64,000 nucleotides of DNA from Pseudomonas taiwanensis (lineage in GTDB: Bacteria > Pseudomonadota > Gammaproteobacteria > Pseudomonadales > Pseudomonadaceae): assembly GCF_013393345.1 (NCBI RefSeq), contig NZ_QJRF01000039.1, forward strand, positions 62,001 through 126,000, read 5' to 3'. The notes below the pieces were generated by a model that saw only the letters and a program-made list of their open reading frames with translations, had not been told where the DNA came from and ran no database searches. Each line of letters begins with the position of its first letter. The first letter of the stretch is position 1. Below are positions 17,774 to 26,954 of the stretch, in pieces. The position numbers were made by a program, and so were the translations under genes.

Positions 17774-18445
17774 ATGACCCAGGACCAGCTCAAGCAGGCC
17801 GTCGCCCAGGCCGCCATCGACTTCATCCTTCCCAAGCTCGGTGAAAAGAGCATCGTCGGCGTCGGCACCGGCTCCACCGCCAACTTCTTCATCGACCTGC
17901 TGGCCCAGCACAAGATGGCCTTCGACGGTGCCGTGGCCAGCTCCGAAGCCACCGCCCAGCGTCTGAAGGGCCACGGCATCCCGGTCTACGACCTGAATGG
18001 CGTCAGCGACCTGGAGTTCTATGTCGACGGTGCCGACGAGAGCAACGAGCGCCTCGAACTGATCAAGGGCGGCGGTGCCGCCCTGACCCGCGAGAAGATC
18101 GTCGCGGCGGTGGCCAAGACCTTCATCTGCATCGCCGACGAGAGCAAGCTGGTTCCGCTGCTCGGCACCTTCCCGCTGCCGGTGGAAGTCATCCCCATGG
18201 CCCGCAGCCATGTGGCTCGCCAACTGGTGAAGCTGGGCGGTGATCCGGTCTACCGCGAAGGCGTGCTGACCGACAACGGCAACATCATCCTCGATGTGTA
18301 CAACCTGCAGATCGACAGCCCGGTACAACTCGAAGAGCAGATCAACAACATCGTCGGCGTGGTCACCAACGGCCTGTTCGCCGCCCGTCCGGCCGACCTG
18401 CTGCTGCTCGGCACCAAGGATGGCGTCCGGAGCCTGACCGCCTGA
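17774..18445 (+). CDS. rpiA: Ribose-5-phosphate isomerase A
   Basis: A 223-residue cytoplasmic isomerase interconverting ribose 5-phosphate and ribulose 5-phosphate in the pentose phosphate pathway. Diagnostic segments are [17 protein letters not shown] (phosphate loop), [20 protein letters not shown] with the catalytic acidic residues, and the REKIVAA lysine region. Full length for RpiA. It is divergent from ilvA and followed 89 bp later by yegP. Confidence 0.97.
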   Translation: MTQDQLKQAVAQAAIDFILPKLGEKSIVGVGTGSTANFFIDLLAQHKMAFDGAVASSEATAQRLKGHGIPVYDLNGVSDLEFYVDGADESNERLELIKGGGAALTREKIVAAVAKTFICIADESKLVPLLGTFPLPVEVIPMARSHVARQLVKLGGDPVYREGVLTDNGNIILDVYNLQIDSPVQLEEQINNIVGVVTNGLFAARPADLLLLGTKDGVRSLTA

Positions 18446-18534
18446 CCGGACTCCCGGCCTGCGGGAAACCGTCTAGATTTGTTGGCTACGGCGTCGTTCG
18501 GCGCCGTCCAATGCCACGAACTAGGAGGTGCCCC

Positions 18535-18867
18535 ATGGCTGGGAAATTCCACCTGAAGAAGGCCAACGATGGCCAGTTCCACTTCAACCTGAACGCCGGC
18601 AACGGCGAAACCATCCTCACCAGCGAGCTGTACAAGGCCAAGGATTCAGCCTTGAACGGTATCGAGTCTGTGCGCAAGAACGCCGCTCGCGACGGCGCCT
18701 TCGAAAGCAAGACCGCCAGCAACGGCAAGTTCTACTTCGTGCTCAAGGCCACCAACGGCCAGGTCATCGGCCAGAGCCAGATGTACGCCAGCGCCTCCAG
18801 CGCCAGCGCAGGCATCGACTCGGTCAGAAACAATGCCCCCGGCGCCACCCTCAACGACGAAAGCTGA
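18535..18867 (+). CDS. yegP: YegP family protein (two DUF1508 repeats)
   Basis: A 110-residue protein made of two copies of a roughly 50-residue unit. The first has KANDGQFHFNL and GIESVRKNA; the second has TASNGKFYFVL and GIDSVRNNA. This is the YegP/DUF1508 fold, function unknown. A strong AGGAGGTG seven bases upstream decides the start at MAGKFHLKK. The stop codon abuts the stop codon of the convergent carP-like gene with no base between them, so the genes have no room for a classical terminator. Confidence 0.92.
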   Translation: MAGKFHLKKANDGQFHFNLNAGNGETILTSELYKAKDSALNGIESVRKNAARDGAFESKTASNGKFYFVLKATNGQVIGQSQMYASASSASAGIDSVRNNAPGATLNDES

Positions 18868-19791
18868 TCAGTCGCTCGCCTGTTTGCGGAACACGTAGAA
18901 CAGGTTTGGCTCGCTGACCAGATAGAGGTTGCCGTCGTTATCCATGGCCACCCCCTCGGCCTGCGGCACCCCCCGCTGCAGGCCGTGCATGCCGCGCAGC
19001 AGCGAAAGCGTGCTAATGGGGCGGCCATCGGCGTTCAGCTCCAGCACCAGCCGCGACTCGTCCGACAGCGCCAGCAAATGGCCGCTGCGCTCCTCGTATT
19101 GCAGGCTGGAAAGGTCGCGCAGGAAGAGCCGGGCATCACGCTTCGGGTCGTCCACCACATGTACCGCGAAGGGCTTGTCCGGGTTGGTGTGGGGGAAACC
19201 GTGGATCTCGTAGATGCGCACCGGATCGCGCTCCTTGGCCACGAACAGGCGCTGCCCGACGGAATCGTAGGCCAGGCCCTCGAAGCCCTTGTTACCCGAA
19301 AGGCCGATACCCAGGGACAACTGCTGCGACTCGCTGGCATCGATGGAGGTGGTGTTCTCGTCGACGCGTACCTTGATGAGGCGCTGCAGGCGCTCGTCGG
19401 TGATCACATAGACGCCCTTGCTGATGTACTCGATGGCCTCGGGGTCGCCAAATCCCACCAACTGGATGCGGCGGATCAGGTGCCCGTCCAGGGACAGTTC
19501 GATGATTTCAGGACGCTGGTTGGTGACGGTGAAGAGGCTGTGCCGGTCAGGATCGTAGGTCAGCGCGGAGACGTCGTCCGACAGGCCCTCGATGGGCTTG
19601 GCCTCGATGGCCACCTGATAGTCCGGCAGCCAGAGAGATCGTTCCCGCCATTCGGAGGCGTGGCGCCATTCTTGCAGTGCGAACAGACCGCGCTCGAACA
19701 GCCGGAACTGCTGGGCGGCAATTCCGAGCAGCACCAGCAGCAGCACCAGGAACGCGGTGACCAGGCGCCACGGGGTCAGGAATGAACGCAT
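18868..19791 (-). CDS. carP: SdiA-regulated-domain beta-propeller protein (CarP-like)
   Basis: A 307-residue membrane-anchored periplasmic protein. One N-terminal helix (LVTAFLVLLLVLLGIAA) is followed by a repeat-containing beta-propeller of the SdiA-regulated/esterase-like phytase kind. Segments include VSALTYDPDRHSLFTVTNQ, GNKGFEGLAYD and PQAEGVAMDNDGNLYLVSEP. In PAO1 the gene between yegP and the polyamine ABC operon is PA0327, named carP and reported as a calcium-responsive target of CarSR. The symbol rests on position and domain. A two-half-site box lies 60 bp upstream. A paralogue lies about 9 kb away next to carO. Confidence 0.75.
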   Translation of the reverse strand: MRSFLTPWRLVTAFLVLLLVLLGIAAQQFRLFERGLFALQEWRHASEWRERSLWLPDYQVAIEAKPIEGLSDDVSALTYDPDRHSLFTVTNQRPEIIELSLDGHLIRRIQLVGFGDPEAIEYISKGVYVITDERLQRLIKVRVDENTTSIDASESQQLSLGIGLSGNKGFEGLAYDSVGQRLFVAKERDPVRIYEIHGFPHTNPDKPFAVHVVDDPKRDARLFLRDLSSLQYEERSGHLLALSDESRLVLELNADGRPISTLSLLRGMHGLQRGVPQAEGVAMDNDGNLYLVSEPNLFYVFRKQASD

Positions 19792-19850
19792 CGATCAGGA
19801 CTCGGGGATTCAGGACGCGGCGAAGGATACAGAGCGCACCGGACTTCTAC

Positions 19851-19867
19851 CTGAATTGAAGCTTAAA
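19851..19867 (-). promoter_or_regulatory. Candidate CarR/PmrA-type box upstream of carP
   Basis: On the plus strand CTGAAT-N5-CTTAAA; on the carP strand TTTAAG-N5-ATTCAG. The half-sites are spaced 11 bp and the second departs from HTTAAD at one base. The box ends 60 bp before the carP start, close to the placement of the stronger array at carO. Confidence 0.45.
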
Positions 19868-19909
19868 GCCTGCGCACATGCTGGAAGGACGTTACAAAAG
19901 GGGACGGAC

Positions 19910-20926
19910 ATGGCCACCGCGCTGCTACCGGAAGAACGCGCACTCACCACCTTGCACACCATCGCCCTGGCCGTGGCCACATTGGCCAGCAGCGGCACCG
20001 ACCGCAGGGTCCTGCTGGATGGCAGCGGCGTCTGCTGCGCCGATCTCGACACCCCCGATAAGTTGATCTCGCATGCCCAGGAGCTGCGCGTCTTCGCCAA
20101 TGCCCTGGCCAGCACCCGCGATCCCGCCCTGGGCCTGTCCCTCGGCCTGCGCATGCACGTATCCGCCTACGGCATGCTCGGCTACACCATGCTCGCCAGC
20201 CGCACCTTGCGCGATGCCCTGACCATCGCCCTCGGCCAGTCAGCACTGCTGGGGACCTACTTCAAGCTGAGCCTTGAGGAAGACTGCGACGAGGCGCGCC
20301 TCGTCGCAGTCGGCTACCGCTACGCACCGGAGCTGACGGTATTCAACAGCGAGCTGTGCCTGACCTCGCTGCTCACCGTGCTGCAGGACCTGCTCGGTAC
20401 CAGCATTCGCCCGCTCCGGGTCTACCTGTCCTATCGACCGCCGCTACACGCCGCCACCTATGAACAGATACTCGGTTGCCCGGTGGAATTCGGCGCCTCG
20501 CGCAATGCGCTCTGCTTCGACGCCGCCCTGCTCGACCGCACCCTGCCCCTGGCGGACCCGGTGACGTGCCACTATGGCCTGCAGCAATGCCTGAAACTGG
20601 ATGCCCAGCTCAACAGCCGCCATGACGTGCTCGACCAGATCCGCCAGCACCTGGCCGGCAACCTGCGCGACGCCTGCGACCTCGATAGCGTCGCGCGCCA
20701 GTTGCATCGCTCCGAACGCACCCTGCGCCGCCACTTGCGGCAGCTGAACACCAGCTTCCAGCGTCTGCTGGACGAAGTGCGCTACGACAAGGCGCGCCAG
20801 TTGCTGGTGCAGACCGACCTGCCCATCTACCTGATCGCCGAGCAGCTCGGCTACAGCGAGACCGCGAGCTTCCGGCATGCCTTCCAGCGCTGGAGCGGGC
20901 AGTCGCCGAGCCTGTATCGGCGCTAG
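19910..20926 (+). CDS. AraC family transcriptional regulator (OruR/ArgR-like domain layout)
   Basis: A 338-residue regulator. The N-terminal two thirds form the arabinose-binding-type ligand domain common in Pseudomonas AraC proteins (GLSLGLRMHVSAYGMLGYTM). The C-terminal ~100 residues carry two helix-turn-helix motifs: DLDSVARQLHRSERTLRRHL and PIYLIAEQLGYSETASFRHA, ending in the typical FQRWSGQSPSLYR. The start MATALLPEE was chosen where GGGGACGG lies upstream. It is encoded directly before the polyamine ABC operon and divergent from carP, so it is a good candidate regulator of the polyamine genes; the ligand is not known. Confidence 0.9.
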   Translation: MATALLPEERALTTLHTIALAVATLASSGTDRRVLLDGSGVCCADLDTPDKLISHAQELRVFANALASTRDPALGLSLGLRMHVSAYGMLGYTMLASRTLRDALTIALGQSALLGTYFKLSLEEDCDEARLVAVGYRYAPELTVFNSELCLTSLLTVLQDLLGTSIRPLRVYLSYRPPLHAATYEQILGCPVEFGASRNALCFDAALLDRTLPLADPVTCHYGLQQCLKLDAQLNSRHDVLDQIRQHLAGNLRDACDLDSVARQLHRSERTLRRHLRQLNTSFQRLLDEVRYDKARQLLVQTDLPIYLIAEQLGYSETASFRHAFQRWSGQSPSLYRR

Positions 20927-20942
20927 GCTTGCCAGCGGCCAT

Positions 20943-21040
20943 TGTGGGGGGCGAATTCATTCGCCAAAGCAGACCGCAGGTTTGCCCTACGACCTCTGGG
21001 GCAGCTCCGCCGCCATTCGCGAATGAATTCGCCCCCACAG
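20943..21040. repeat. REPIN (GTGGGGGCGAATTCATTCGC class)
   Basis: Inverted pair: GGCGAATTCATTCGC on the left and GCGAATGAATTCGCCCCCAC on the right, separated by about 55 bp containing GCAGACCGCAGGTTTGCCCT. Copies of the same class lie at 28008-28106 and 45391-45489. Confidence 0.8.
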
Positions 21041-21082
21041 GCTCCTTCCCGCCTCTTCGCAACCTTAATCACCCTTTACAAA

Positions 21083-21149
21083 TTGGCCGAAAATATCCCC
21101 TTTTGACCTGATCTATCGTTCTGCACCTACTAGGCTGCTGACAGAATCG
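21083..21149 (+). promoter_or_regulatory. 67-bp upstream element shared by the two polyamine transcription units (copy 1)
   Basis: It aligns without gaps to 25202-25268; I count 43 identical bases of 67. Conserved blocks are TTGGCC, ATCCC, TTTTGACC, GTTCTGC and GCTGACAGAATCG. TTGACC could be a -35 with CCTACT 17 bp downstream as a poor -10, suggesting an activator-dependent promoter. It ends 75 bp before the ABC operon start. Confidence 0.65.
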
Positions 21150-21224
21150 CGACAAACAAGGGCCGCTTCACCAGCGAAAAAAGAAAAGCCCAATAAGAAC
21201 AAACCCTTAGAGCTTGTGATCAGC

Positions 21225-22274
21225 ATGACTAGCGCGATCAGCGTCGAACGTGTGTGCATGGAGTTCGGTGATCCGGGGCAGGGCGTGAAGGCCCTCGACG
21301 ATGTTTCCCTGGAAATCCGCGCCAACGAGTTCTTCACCCTCCTCGGCCCGTCCGGCTGCGGCAAGACCACTCTCTTGCGGCTCATCGCCGGTTTCGAGCA
21401 ACCCAGCTCCGGCGCCATCCGCCTCTACGGCGAGCCGATGCAGGGCCTCCCGCCGTTCCGCCGCCCGGTCAACACCGTGTTCCAGAGCTACGCCCTGTTC
21501 CCCCACATGACGGTGGCGCAGAACATCGCCTTCGGCCTGGAAATGCGCGGGCTCTCCCGCAGCGACATCGAGCAGACGGTGCAGCGCATGCTGGAACTGG
21601 TGAAGCTGCCGGATGTGGGCAAACGCCGCGCCGACCAGCTTTCCGGTGGCCAGCAGCAGCGCATCGCCCTGGCCCGCGCCCTGGCCAACAAGCCCAAGGT
21701 GCTGCTGCTGGACGAATCGCTTTCGGCGCTGGACCAGAAGCTGCGCAAGGATATGCAGATCGAACTCAAGCGCCTGCAGCACGAGACCGGCATTACCTTC
21801 ATCTTCGTCACCCACGACCAGGAAGAAGCCCTGACCATGTCCGACCGCATCGCGGTGATGAGCAAGGGCCGCATCCTCCAGGTCGGCACCCCGACGGAAA
21901 TCTACGAAGCACCGCTGAACCGCACAGTGGCGGACTTCATCGGTGAAACCAACTTCCTCGAAGGCGAAGCGCTGGAACGCGGCATTCTGCTGCCCGACGG
22001 CCAGTTGCTCAGCGCCTACAGCCCCCGTCGTGGCGCCGTGACCCTGGCGATCCGCCCGGAGCGCACCTGCCTCGACGAACAGGGCAACCTGGCCGGTGAA
22101 ATCGAGAACGTGGTCTATGTCGGGACCGATACCGTGTACCACCTCAACATCGCCGGGCAGAGTGGCTTCCGTGTGCGCCAGCAGAACCGCAATGGGGCGC
22201 TGAACGTCTATTCAGCCGGCGAAAAGGTGCGGGTACAGGTGCCCGGCGAAGCCATCCGGGTGCTGGTCGAATGA
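21225..22274 (+). CDS. Polyamine ABC transporter ATP-binding protein (PotA-like)
   Basis: A 349-residue ABC ATPase. Walker A is GPSGCGKTT, the signature is LSGGQQQR, and Walker B is [12 protein letters not shown], with Ser where most relatives have Pro after DE. The H-loop is [14 protein letters not shown]-type C-terminal region ([10 protein letters not shown], then [15 protein letters not shown]) is typical of spermidine/putrescine importers. A GTG three codons upstream is an alternative start. Its last codons overlap the first permease gene (ATGA), so the four genes form one operon ending with the binding protein. It equals PAO1 PA0326 by order. Confidence 0.93.
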   Translation: MTSAISVERVCMEFGDPGQGVKALDDVSLEIRANEFFTLLGPSGCGKTTLLRLIAGFEQPSSGAIRLYGEPMQGLPPFRRPVNTVFQSYALFPHMTVAQNIAFGLEMRGLSRSDIEQTVQRMLELVKLPDVGKRRADQLSGGQQQRIALARALANKPKVLLLDESLSALDQKLRKDMQIELKRLQHETGITFIFVTHDQEEALTMSDRIAVMSKGRILQVGTPTEIYEAPLNRTVADFIGETNFLEGEALERGILLPDGQLLSAYSPRRGAVTLAIRPERTCLDEQGNLAGEIENVVYVGTDTVYHLNIAGQSGFRVRQQNRNGALNVYSAGEKVRVQVPGEAIRVLVE

Positions 22275-23185
22275 GTACCCTGCGCGCCCAGGCGGAGCGC
22301 CGCCAGCTGCAGCGTCGCCTGGCGCTGACCAGCCCGGCCATGCTCGCCCTGCTGGTGTTCCTGGTGCTGCCGCTGGGCATCATGTTCCTGGTGTCGATCC
22401 TGGCTCCGGGCGACTACGGCGGCGTGAAGTGGGACCAGTACTCGCTGGAGGCCTACATCAACTTCCTCTACGAGCGCGACCTGGACGACAGCCTGGTGTT
22501 CAACACCGACTATCTGCAGATTTTCCAGCGCTCATTCTGGCTGTCAGTGCTGACCACGGTCGGCTGCCTGCTGATCGGCTTCCCTACTGCCCTCTACCTG
22601 GCGCTGCAGAGCGAGCGCAAACGCAACCTGCTGCTGTTCCTGGTCACCGTGCCCTTCTGGACCAACCTGCTGGTGCGGGTCTACGCGTGGATCCTGCTGC
22701 TGCGCAATGGCGGCCTGGTGGACAGCGGCCTCGGCGTCTTCGGCCTGTCCGACGGCGCGCTGGGCCTGCTCTACACGGATGTCGCCGTGGTGATCGGCCT
22801 GCTCTACACCTTCCTGCCGTTCATGGTGCTGCCTATCTACACCAGCCTCGAAAAACTCGACTGGCGACTGGTAGAAGCCGCCTTCGACCTCGGCGCCAAC
22901 CGCTTCCAGGCCCTGCGCCGGATCATTGTGCCGCTGGCCATGCCGGGCATCGTCGCCGGCGCGATCCTGGTGTTCATCCCGTCGCTCGGCAACTACATCA
23001 TTCCCGAGCTGCTGGGGGGCGGTAAGTCGCTGATGATCGGCAACCTGATCCAGCTGCAGTTCGGCGCATCCCACAACTGGCCACTGGGCGCGGCACTGTC
23101 CTTCGCCCTGCTCGGCTTCGTGCTGCTGGCAATGCTGCTCTATAGCCTGCGCTTCAAGCAGGCCGCCGGCGGAGGCCACCCATGA
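22271..23185 (+). CDS. Polyamine ABC transporter permease 1 (PotB-like)
   Basis: A 304-residue inner-membrane permease with about six helices ([56 protein letters not shown] and others). The cytoplasmic EAA loop that contacts the ATPase is [20 protein letters not shown] followed by LAMPGI. The loop plus the [13 protein letters not shown] periplasmic region are typical of PotB. The start overlaps the ATPase stop, and the end overlaps the next permease by four bases, so all three are translationally coupled. Confidence 0.93.
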   Translation: MSTLRAQAERRQLQRRLALTSPAMLALLVFLVLPLGIMFLVSILAPGDYGGVKWDQYSLEAYINFLYERDLDDSLVFNTDYLQIFQRSFWLSVLTTVGCLLIGFPTALYLALQSERKRNLLLFLVTVPFWTNLLVRVYAWILLLRNGGLVDSGLGVFGLSDGALGLLYTDVAVVIGLLYTFLPFMVLPIYTSLEKLDWRLVEAAFDLGANRFQALRRIIVPLAMPGIVAGAILVFIPSLGNYIIPELLGGGKSLMIGNLIQLQFGASHNWPLGAALSFALLGFVLLAMLLYSLRFKQAAGGGHP

Positions 23186-23970
23186 ACATGCAGAACCCCC
23201 TCTGGCGATTCACCGGCGTACGGCCCACCGCCTGGCTGTTCTTCGCCTTCCTCTATGTGCCGATCCTGGTGCTGGTGGCGCTGAGCTTCAACGGCGGACA
23301 GTCGGCGACCATCTGGGAAAGCTTCAGCCTCAAGTGGTACTCGGTGGTCGCCAACGACCCGGAAATCGTCCGGGCGGCGAAGAACTCGCTGATCGTCGCC
23401 ACCTTCGCCACCCTGATCGCAACCGCCCTGGCCACCCTCGCCGCCTTGGGCATGCGCGGCCGCGCCTTCCGTGGGCAGACGCTGATGAGCGGAGTGCTCG
23501 GCCTGCCGCTGCTGGTGCCGGAGATCGTCACGGCGGTGGCCACCCTGATGTTCTTCGCCTTCATCGGCCTGAAGCTCTCGCTGTTCACCATCCTCATCGC
23601 CCACGTGGTGTTCTGCATTCCCTTCGCCTACCTGCCGATCCGCGCCCGCCTGGAAGGCATGGACCCGCGCCTGGCCGAAGCCGCCGCCGACCTCTACGCC
23701 TCGCCCTGGAAAGCCTTCTGGAAGGTGACCTTCCCGCTGCTGATGCCCGGCATCCTCTCCGGCGCAATGCTCGCCTTCATCATTTCCATGGACGACTTCG
23801 TCATCACCTACTTCGTCGCCGGGGCCGGGGCCACCACCCTGCCGGTGTACATCTTCAGCTCAATTCGGATGGGTATTTCGCCGAAGATCAACGCGATCTC
23901 CTCGATCATCCTCGTGATTTCCATAGTTTTCGTTGCATTGTCCTACTACGTCGGGCAGCGCAAGCGCTGA
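23182..23970 (+). CDS. Polyamine ABC transporter permease 2 (PotC-like)
   Basis: A 262-residue permease with six predicted helices, beginning with TAWLFFAFLYVPILVLVALSF. The EAA loop reads EAAADLYASPWKAFWKVTFP, and the conserved C-terminal SMDDFVITYFVAGAGA is characteristic of PotC. It forms the membrane channel with the upstream permease. The binding-protein gene starts 30 bp downstream after its own AAGGAG sequence. Confidence 0.93.
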   Translation: MNMQNPLWRFTGVRPTAWLFFAFLYVPILVLVALSFNGGQSATIWESFSLKWYSVVANDPEIVRAAKNSLIVATFATLIATALATLAALGMRGRAFRGQTLMSGVLGLPLLVPEIVTAVATLMFFAFIGLKLSLFTILIAHVVFCIPFAYLPIRARLEGMDPRLAEAAADLYASPWKAFWKVTFPLLMPGILSGAMLAFIISMDDFVITYFVAGAGATTLPVYIFSSIRMGISPKINAISSIILVISIVFVALSYYVGQRKR

Positions 23971-24000
23971 CCCGTCCTCGACCAGCAAGGAGCTTGACCA

Positions 24001-25043
24001 TGACCCGTCGTACCCCGCTCGCACTTGCCGTACTGCTCGCCTCCGGCCTTGCCGGCTCGGCCCAGGCCGCAGGGACCCTGCACTTCGCCAACTGGTCGGA
24101 CTACTACCCGCCGGAGCTGTTGAAGAAGTTCGAGAAGGACACCGGCATCAAGGCCACCCTGGATGCCTACGACAGCAACGAAACCCTGTTGGCCAAGCTC
24201 AAGGCCGGTGGCGGTGCCTACGACGTGGTCGTGCCGTCCGACAGCTTCATCCAGATCATGGCCGGCGACGGACTGCTGCAGAAATTCGACAAGAGCAAGC
24301 TGCCCAACCTGAAGAACCTCAAGGCCAACTTCCAGACGCTCGACTTCGACCCCGGCCACGACTACAGCGTGCCGTACCTGTGGGGCACAACCGGCTACAG
24401 CTACGACAGCAAGCAGGTACCAGGCGGCAAGCTGGATGAGAGTTGGAGGCCCTTCTTCGAGCCACCGGCCGAACTGAAGGGTAAGGTCGTTGCACTGAAC
24501 TCCATCGAAGACCTGTACATCGCCGCCTCCCACTACCTGTCCATCGACCAGTGCACCGAGGACCCGAAGGAAGCGAAGAAGATCCAGGACCTCCTGCTGG
24601 CGCAGAAGCCACTGCTGGCGATGTACAACAGCGATGGCACCATCGAGCGCATGGCCGCTGGCGAAGTCGCCATGCACATGCAGTGGAACGGCGCCTTCCA
24701 CCGCGCCCACGCCCAGCGCGACAGCCTGGTCTACGTGTATCCGAAAGAAGGCATCCACGTCTTCATCGACAACCTCGTGATTCCCAAGGATGCGGTGAAC
24801 GTCGAGGAGGCCCACGCCTTCATCAACTGGATGATGCTGCCGGAGAACATCGCCGCCGCCTCCAACTTCGCCAAGTACAACAACGCCATCGAAGGCTCGG
24901 ACAAGTTCATGGAAAAAGAACTGTTCGACGACCCGGCCATCAACACCCCGCAAGACAAGCTCGACCGCCTGCGCACCTTCAAACTCTGCTCGCCCAAGGC
25001 CCTGAGCCTGCGCAGCAAGGTGTGGACCAAGCTGAAGAAGTAA
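24001..25043 (+). CDS. Polyamine ABC transporter periplasmic binding protein (PotD/PotF-like)
   Basis: A 347-residue secreted protein with a Sec signal peptide (TPLALAVLLASGLAGSAQA) followed by LHFANWSDYYPPELLKKFEK, the family N-terminus. Ligand-pocket landmarks are YDVVVPSDSFIQIMAGDGLL, YLWGTTGYSYD and HMQWNGAFHRAH. It captures spermidine, putrescine or a related polyamine for the preceding permeases. Exact ligand preference cannot be read. A cysteine pair (QCTEDPKE, KLCSPK) may form a disulfide. AAGGAGCTTGACC precedes the ATG. Confidence 0.93.
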
Positions 25044-25076
25044 GTCGGAAGAACGCCATCCTACGAACGCTTTTTA

Positions 25077-25156
25077 GTAGGTTGGTCCGAGCGCAGCGAG
25101 GCCCAACGTTTTGCCGGTAATTCCGCGTGTTGGGCTTCGCGTAGCTCAGACCAACC
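25077..25156. repeat. Palindromic intergenic repeat (GTAGGTTGGTC... type)
   Basis: Imperfect inverted repeat: GTAGGTTGGTCCGAGCGCAG with GCGAGGCCCAAC on the left, mirrored by GTTGGGCTTCGCG and AGCTCAGACCAACC on the right. It lies directly downstream of the binding-protein gene and may act as its transcript 3' end. Confidence 0.65.
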
Positions 25157-25201
25157 GACATCAGTGCGTAGATACAAGGGTGGATACCCCGGCCAACCAT
25201 G

Positions 25202-25268
25202 TTGGCCATTTCGATCCCTTTTTGACCCTTTGCGGGGTTCTGCGGCCTGCCGGGCGCTGACAGAATCG
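25202..25268 (+). promoter_or_regulatory. 67-bp upstream element shared by the two polyamine transcription units (copy 2)
   Basis: Gap-free counterpart of 21083-21149, with the same 54-bp distance between TTGGCC and GCTGACAGAATCG. TTGACC with CCTGCC 18 bp downstream would be a weak sigma-70-type promoter. It ends 260 bp before the permease start. Confidence 0.65.
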
Positions 25269-25528
25269 AACTGCATGCCACTAGCAAGCGCCCCATGGCG
25301 GCGCTGAATCAACAAGAAAAATGGCTAGAGAGATACGACGATGTCCCGTGCACTTGCGCCTCGAACCACCCTTCCCCACTTCGTCCTGCGGACCCCGCAA
25401 CTCCACCTTTACTGACTGCCCGCGCACAGCCGGATGCGCAACGGACCCGGCCTCGCACGCGCATGGATGGCTCGCATAGCGACCCAGGCGCCGCCCAGCG
25501 GCGCGCAGTAGATTGGAGAGAAGAATAA

Positions 25529-26920
25529 ATGCCCACCCCGTCCGCCAGCCTCGAAAACAGCGGCAGCCTGCCCAACGAATTCACCCACAGCGCCCAGGGA
25601 ACCGCCCTGCGCCGGATACTCGGGCTGCCCGCCCTGGTGTTCTTCGGCCTCGTCTACATGGTGCCGCTGACTATCTTCACCACCTACGGCGTGGTCACGC
25701 AGATGACGGGCGGCCGCACCGCCCTGGCCTATGTGGTGACCCTGCTGGCGATGATCTTCACCGCCCTGTCGTACAGCTTCATGGTCCGCCGCTATCCCAT
25801 CGCCGGCTCTGCGTACTCCTATACCAGCCTGAGCTTCGGCGCCGGCGCAGGCTTCCTCACCGGCTGGTCGCTGCTGCTGGATTACCTGTTCCTGCCGATG
25901 ATCAACTACCTGGTGATCGGCCTGTTCCTCAACGTGGCCTTCCCGGAAGTACCGGCTTGGGTCTTCGTGGTCAGCGCCATTGCCCTGGTCACCGCGCTGA
26001 ACGTTCGCGGCATCAATTCGGTGTCGAGCATGAGCAACCTGATCGTGGCCGCCCAGGTAGTATTCGTCGTGGTGTTCCTGGCCATGGCCGGCAAGAGCCT
26101 GTTCGGTGCCCCGGTCGACTTCACCGCCCCCTTCATCGGCGACGGCAGCCAGCCGGGACTGGCACCGCTGATGGCGGGTGCGGCGGTGCTCTGCCTGTCC
26201 TTCCTCGGCTTCGACGCGGTGTCGACCCTGGCCGAGGAAGCCCGCGATCCGCGGCGTGACATCCCGCGCGCCATCGTCATTACTACCCTGATCGCCGGTG
26301 CGCTGTTCTTCGTCCTGGCGCTGGTTTCCCAGTTGGTATTCCCCGGTAGCGTCTTCCAGGACGTGGACGCCGCTGCGAACGAAGTGATGCTGAAGGCTGG
26401 CGGGCAGTTCCTCGCTGCATTCTTCACCGCCATCTATGTCGCCGGTTCCGTCGGTTCGGCCCTGGCTTCCCAGGCCTCGGTATCGCGCATCCTCTACAGC
26501 ATGGGCCGCGACGGCATTCTTCCGCGCCGCCTGTTCGGCACCCTGTCCGGGCGCTTCCAGACCCCGACCACCGCCATCCTGATCGTCTCGGCCGTGTCGC
26601 TGCTGGCGGTGGTGATCGACCTCGCTACCCTCGCTTCGATGATCAGTTTCGGCGCGCTGGTGGCCTTCTCCGCCGTGAACCTGGCGGTGATCCGCACCCA
26701 CCTGTTCGACGGCCGTCCGCGCCAGTCGGGTGACGTGTTGCGCTATGGCCTGATCCCGGCCATCGGTTTCGCCCTGATCGCCTGGCTCTGGACCAGTCTG
26801 TCGGGCCTGACCCTGGCCATCGGCCTCGGCTGGTTCGCCATTGGCCTGGCCTACCTGGCGATTCAGACCGGCGGCTTCCGCCGCAAGGCGCCGCAGGTGC
26901 AATTCTCTGAGTTCGAATGA
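25529..26920 (+). CDS. APC-family amino acid/polyamine permease
   Basis: A 463-residue transporter with about 12 membrane helices, beginning LPALVFFGLVYMVPLTIFTTYG with TGGRTALAYVVTLLAMIFTA next. The unwound helix-1 glycine region and the helix-6 segment LCLSFLGFDAVSTLAEEARDPRRDIP are typical of APC transporters such as PuuP. It probably imports a polyamine or acetylated polyamine, inferred from the deacetylase gene 34 bp downstream and the ABC system upstream. GGAGAGAAG precedes the ATG. Corresponds in order to PAO1 PA0322. Confidence 0.9.
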   Translation: MPTPSASLENSGSLPNEFTHSAQGTALRRILGLPALVFFGLVYMVPLTIFTTYGVVTQMTGGRTALAYVVTLLAMIFTALSYSFMVRRYPIAGSAYSYTSLSFGAGAGFLTGWSLLLDYLFLPMINYLVIGLFLNVAFPEVPAWVFVVSAIALVTALNVRGINSVSSMSNLIVAAQVVFVVVFLAMAGKSLFGAPVDFTAPFIGDGSQPGLAPLMAGAAVLCLSFLGFDAVSTLAEEARDPRRDIPRAIVITTLIAGALFFVLALVSQLVFPGSVFQDVDAAANEVMLKAGGQFLAAFFTAIYVAGSVGSALASQASVSRILYSMGRDGILPRRLFGTLSGRFQTPTTAILIVSAVSLLAVVIDLATLASMISFGALVAFSAVNLAVIRTHLFDGRPRQSGDVLRYGLIPAIGFALIAWLWTSLSGLTLAIGLGWFAIGLAYLAIQTGGFRRKAPQVQFSEFE

Positions 26921-26954
26921 CCCCGACTGACCACTAGCCGACCAGGAGACGCTG

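Larger units (their letters stand above)
25044..25528. other. 485-bp non-coding leader upstream of the permease-deacetylase operon
   Basis: No supported gene. It holds a palindromic repeat at 25077-25156, the shared element at 25202-25268 and about 260 bp of leader before the permease ATG. An Arg/Pro-rich reading frame from 25295 ends in TAA directly before that ATG. It has no clear ribosome binding site and looks spurious. Confidence 0.6.

Noticed and set aside
25295-25528. A 77-codon reading frame ending in TAA directly before the APC permease ATG, possibly a leader peptide.
   Set aside because: No ribosome binding site at its ATG, and an Arg/Pro/Ala-rich composition typical of chance frames in GC-rich DNA. 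The adjacency to the ATG may be accidental. Conservation would be needed.
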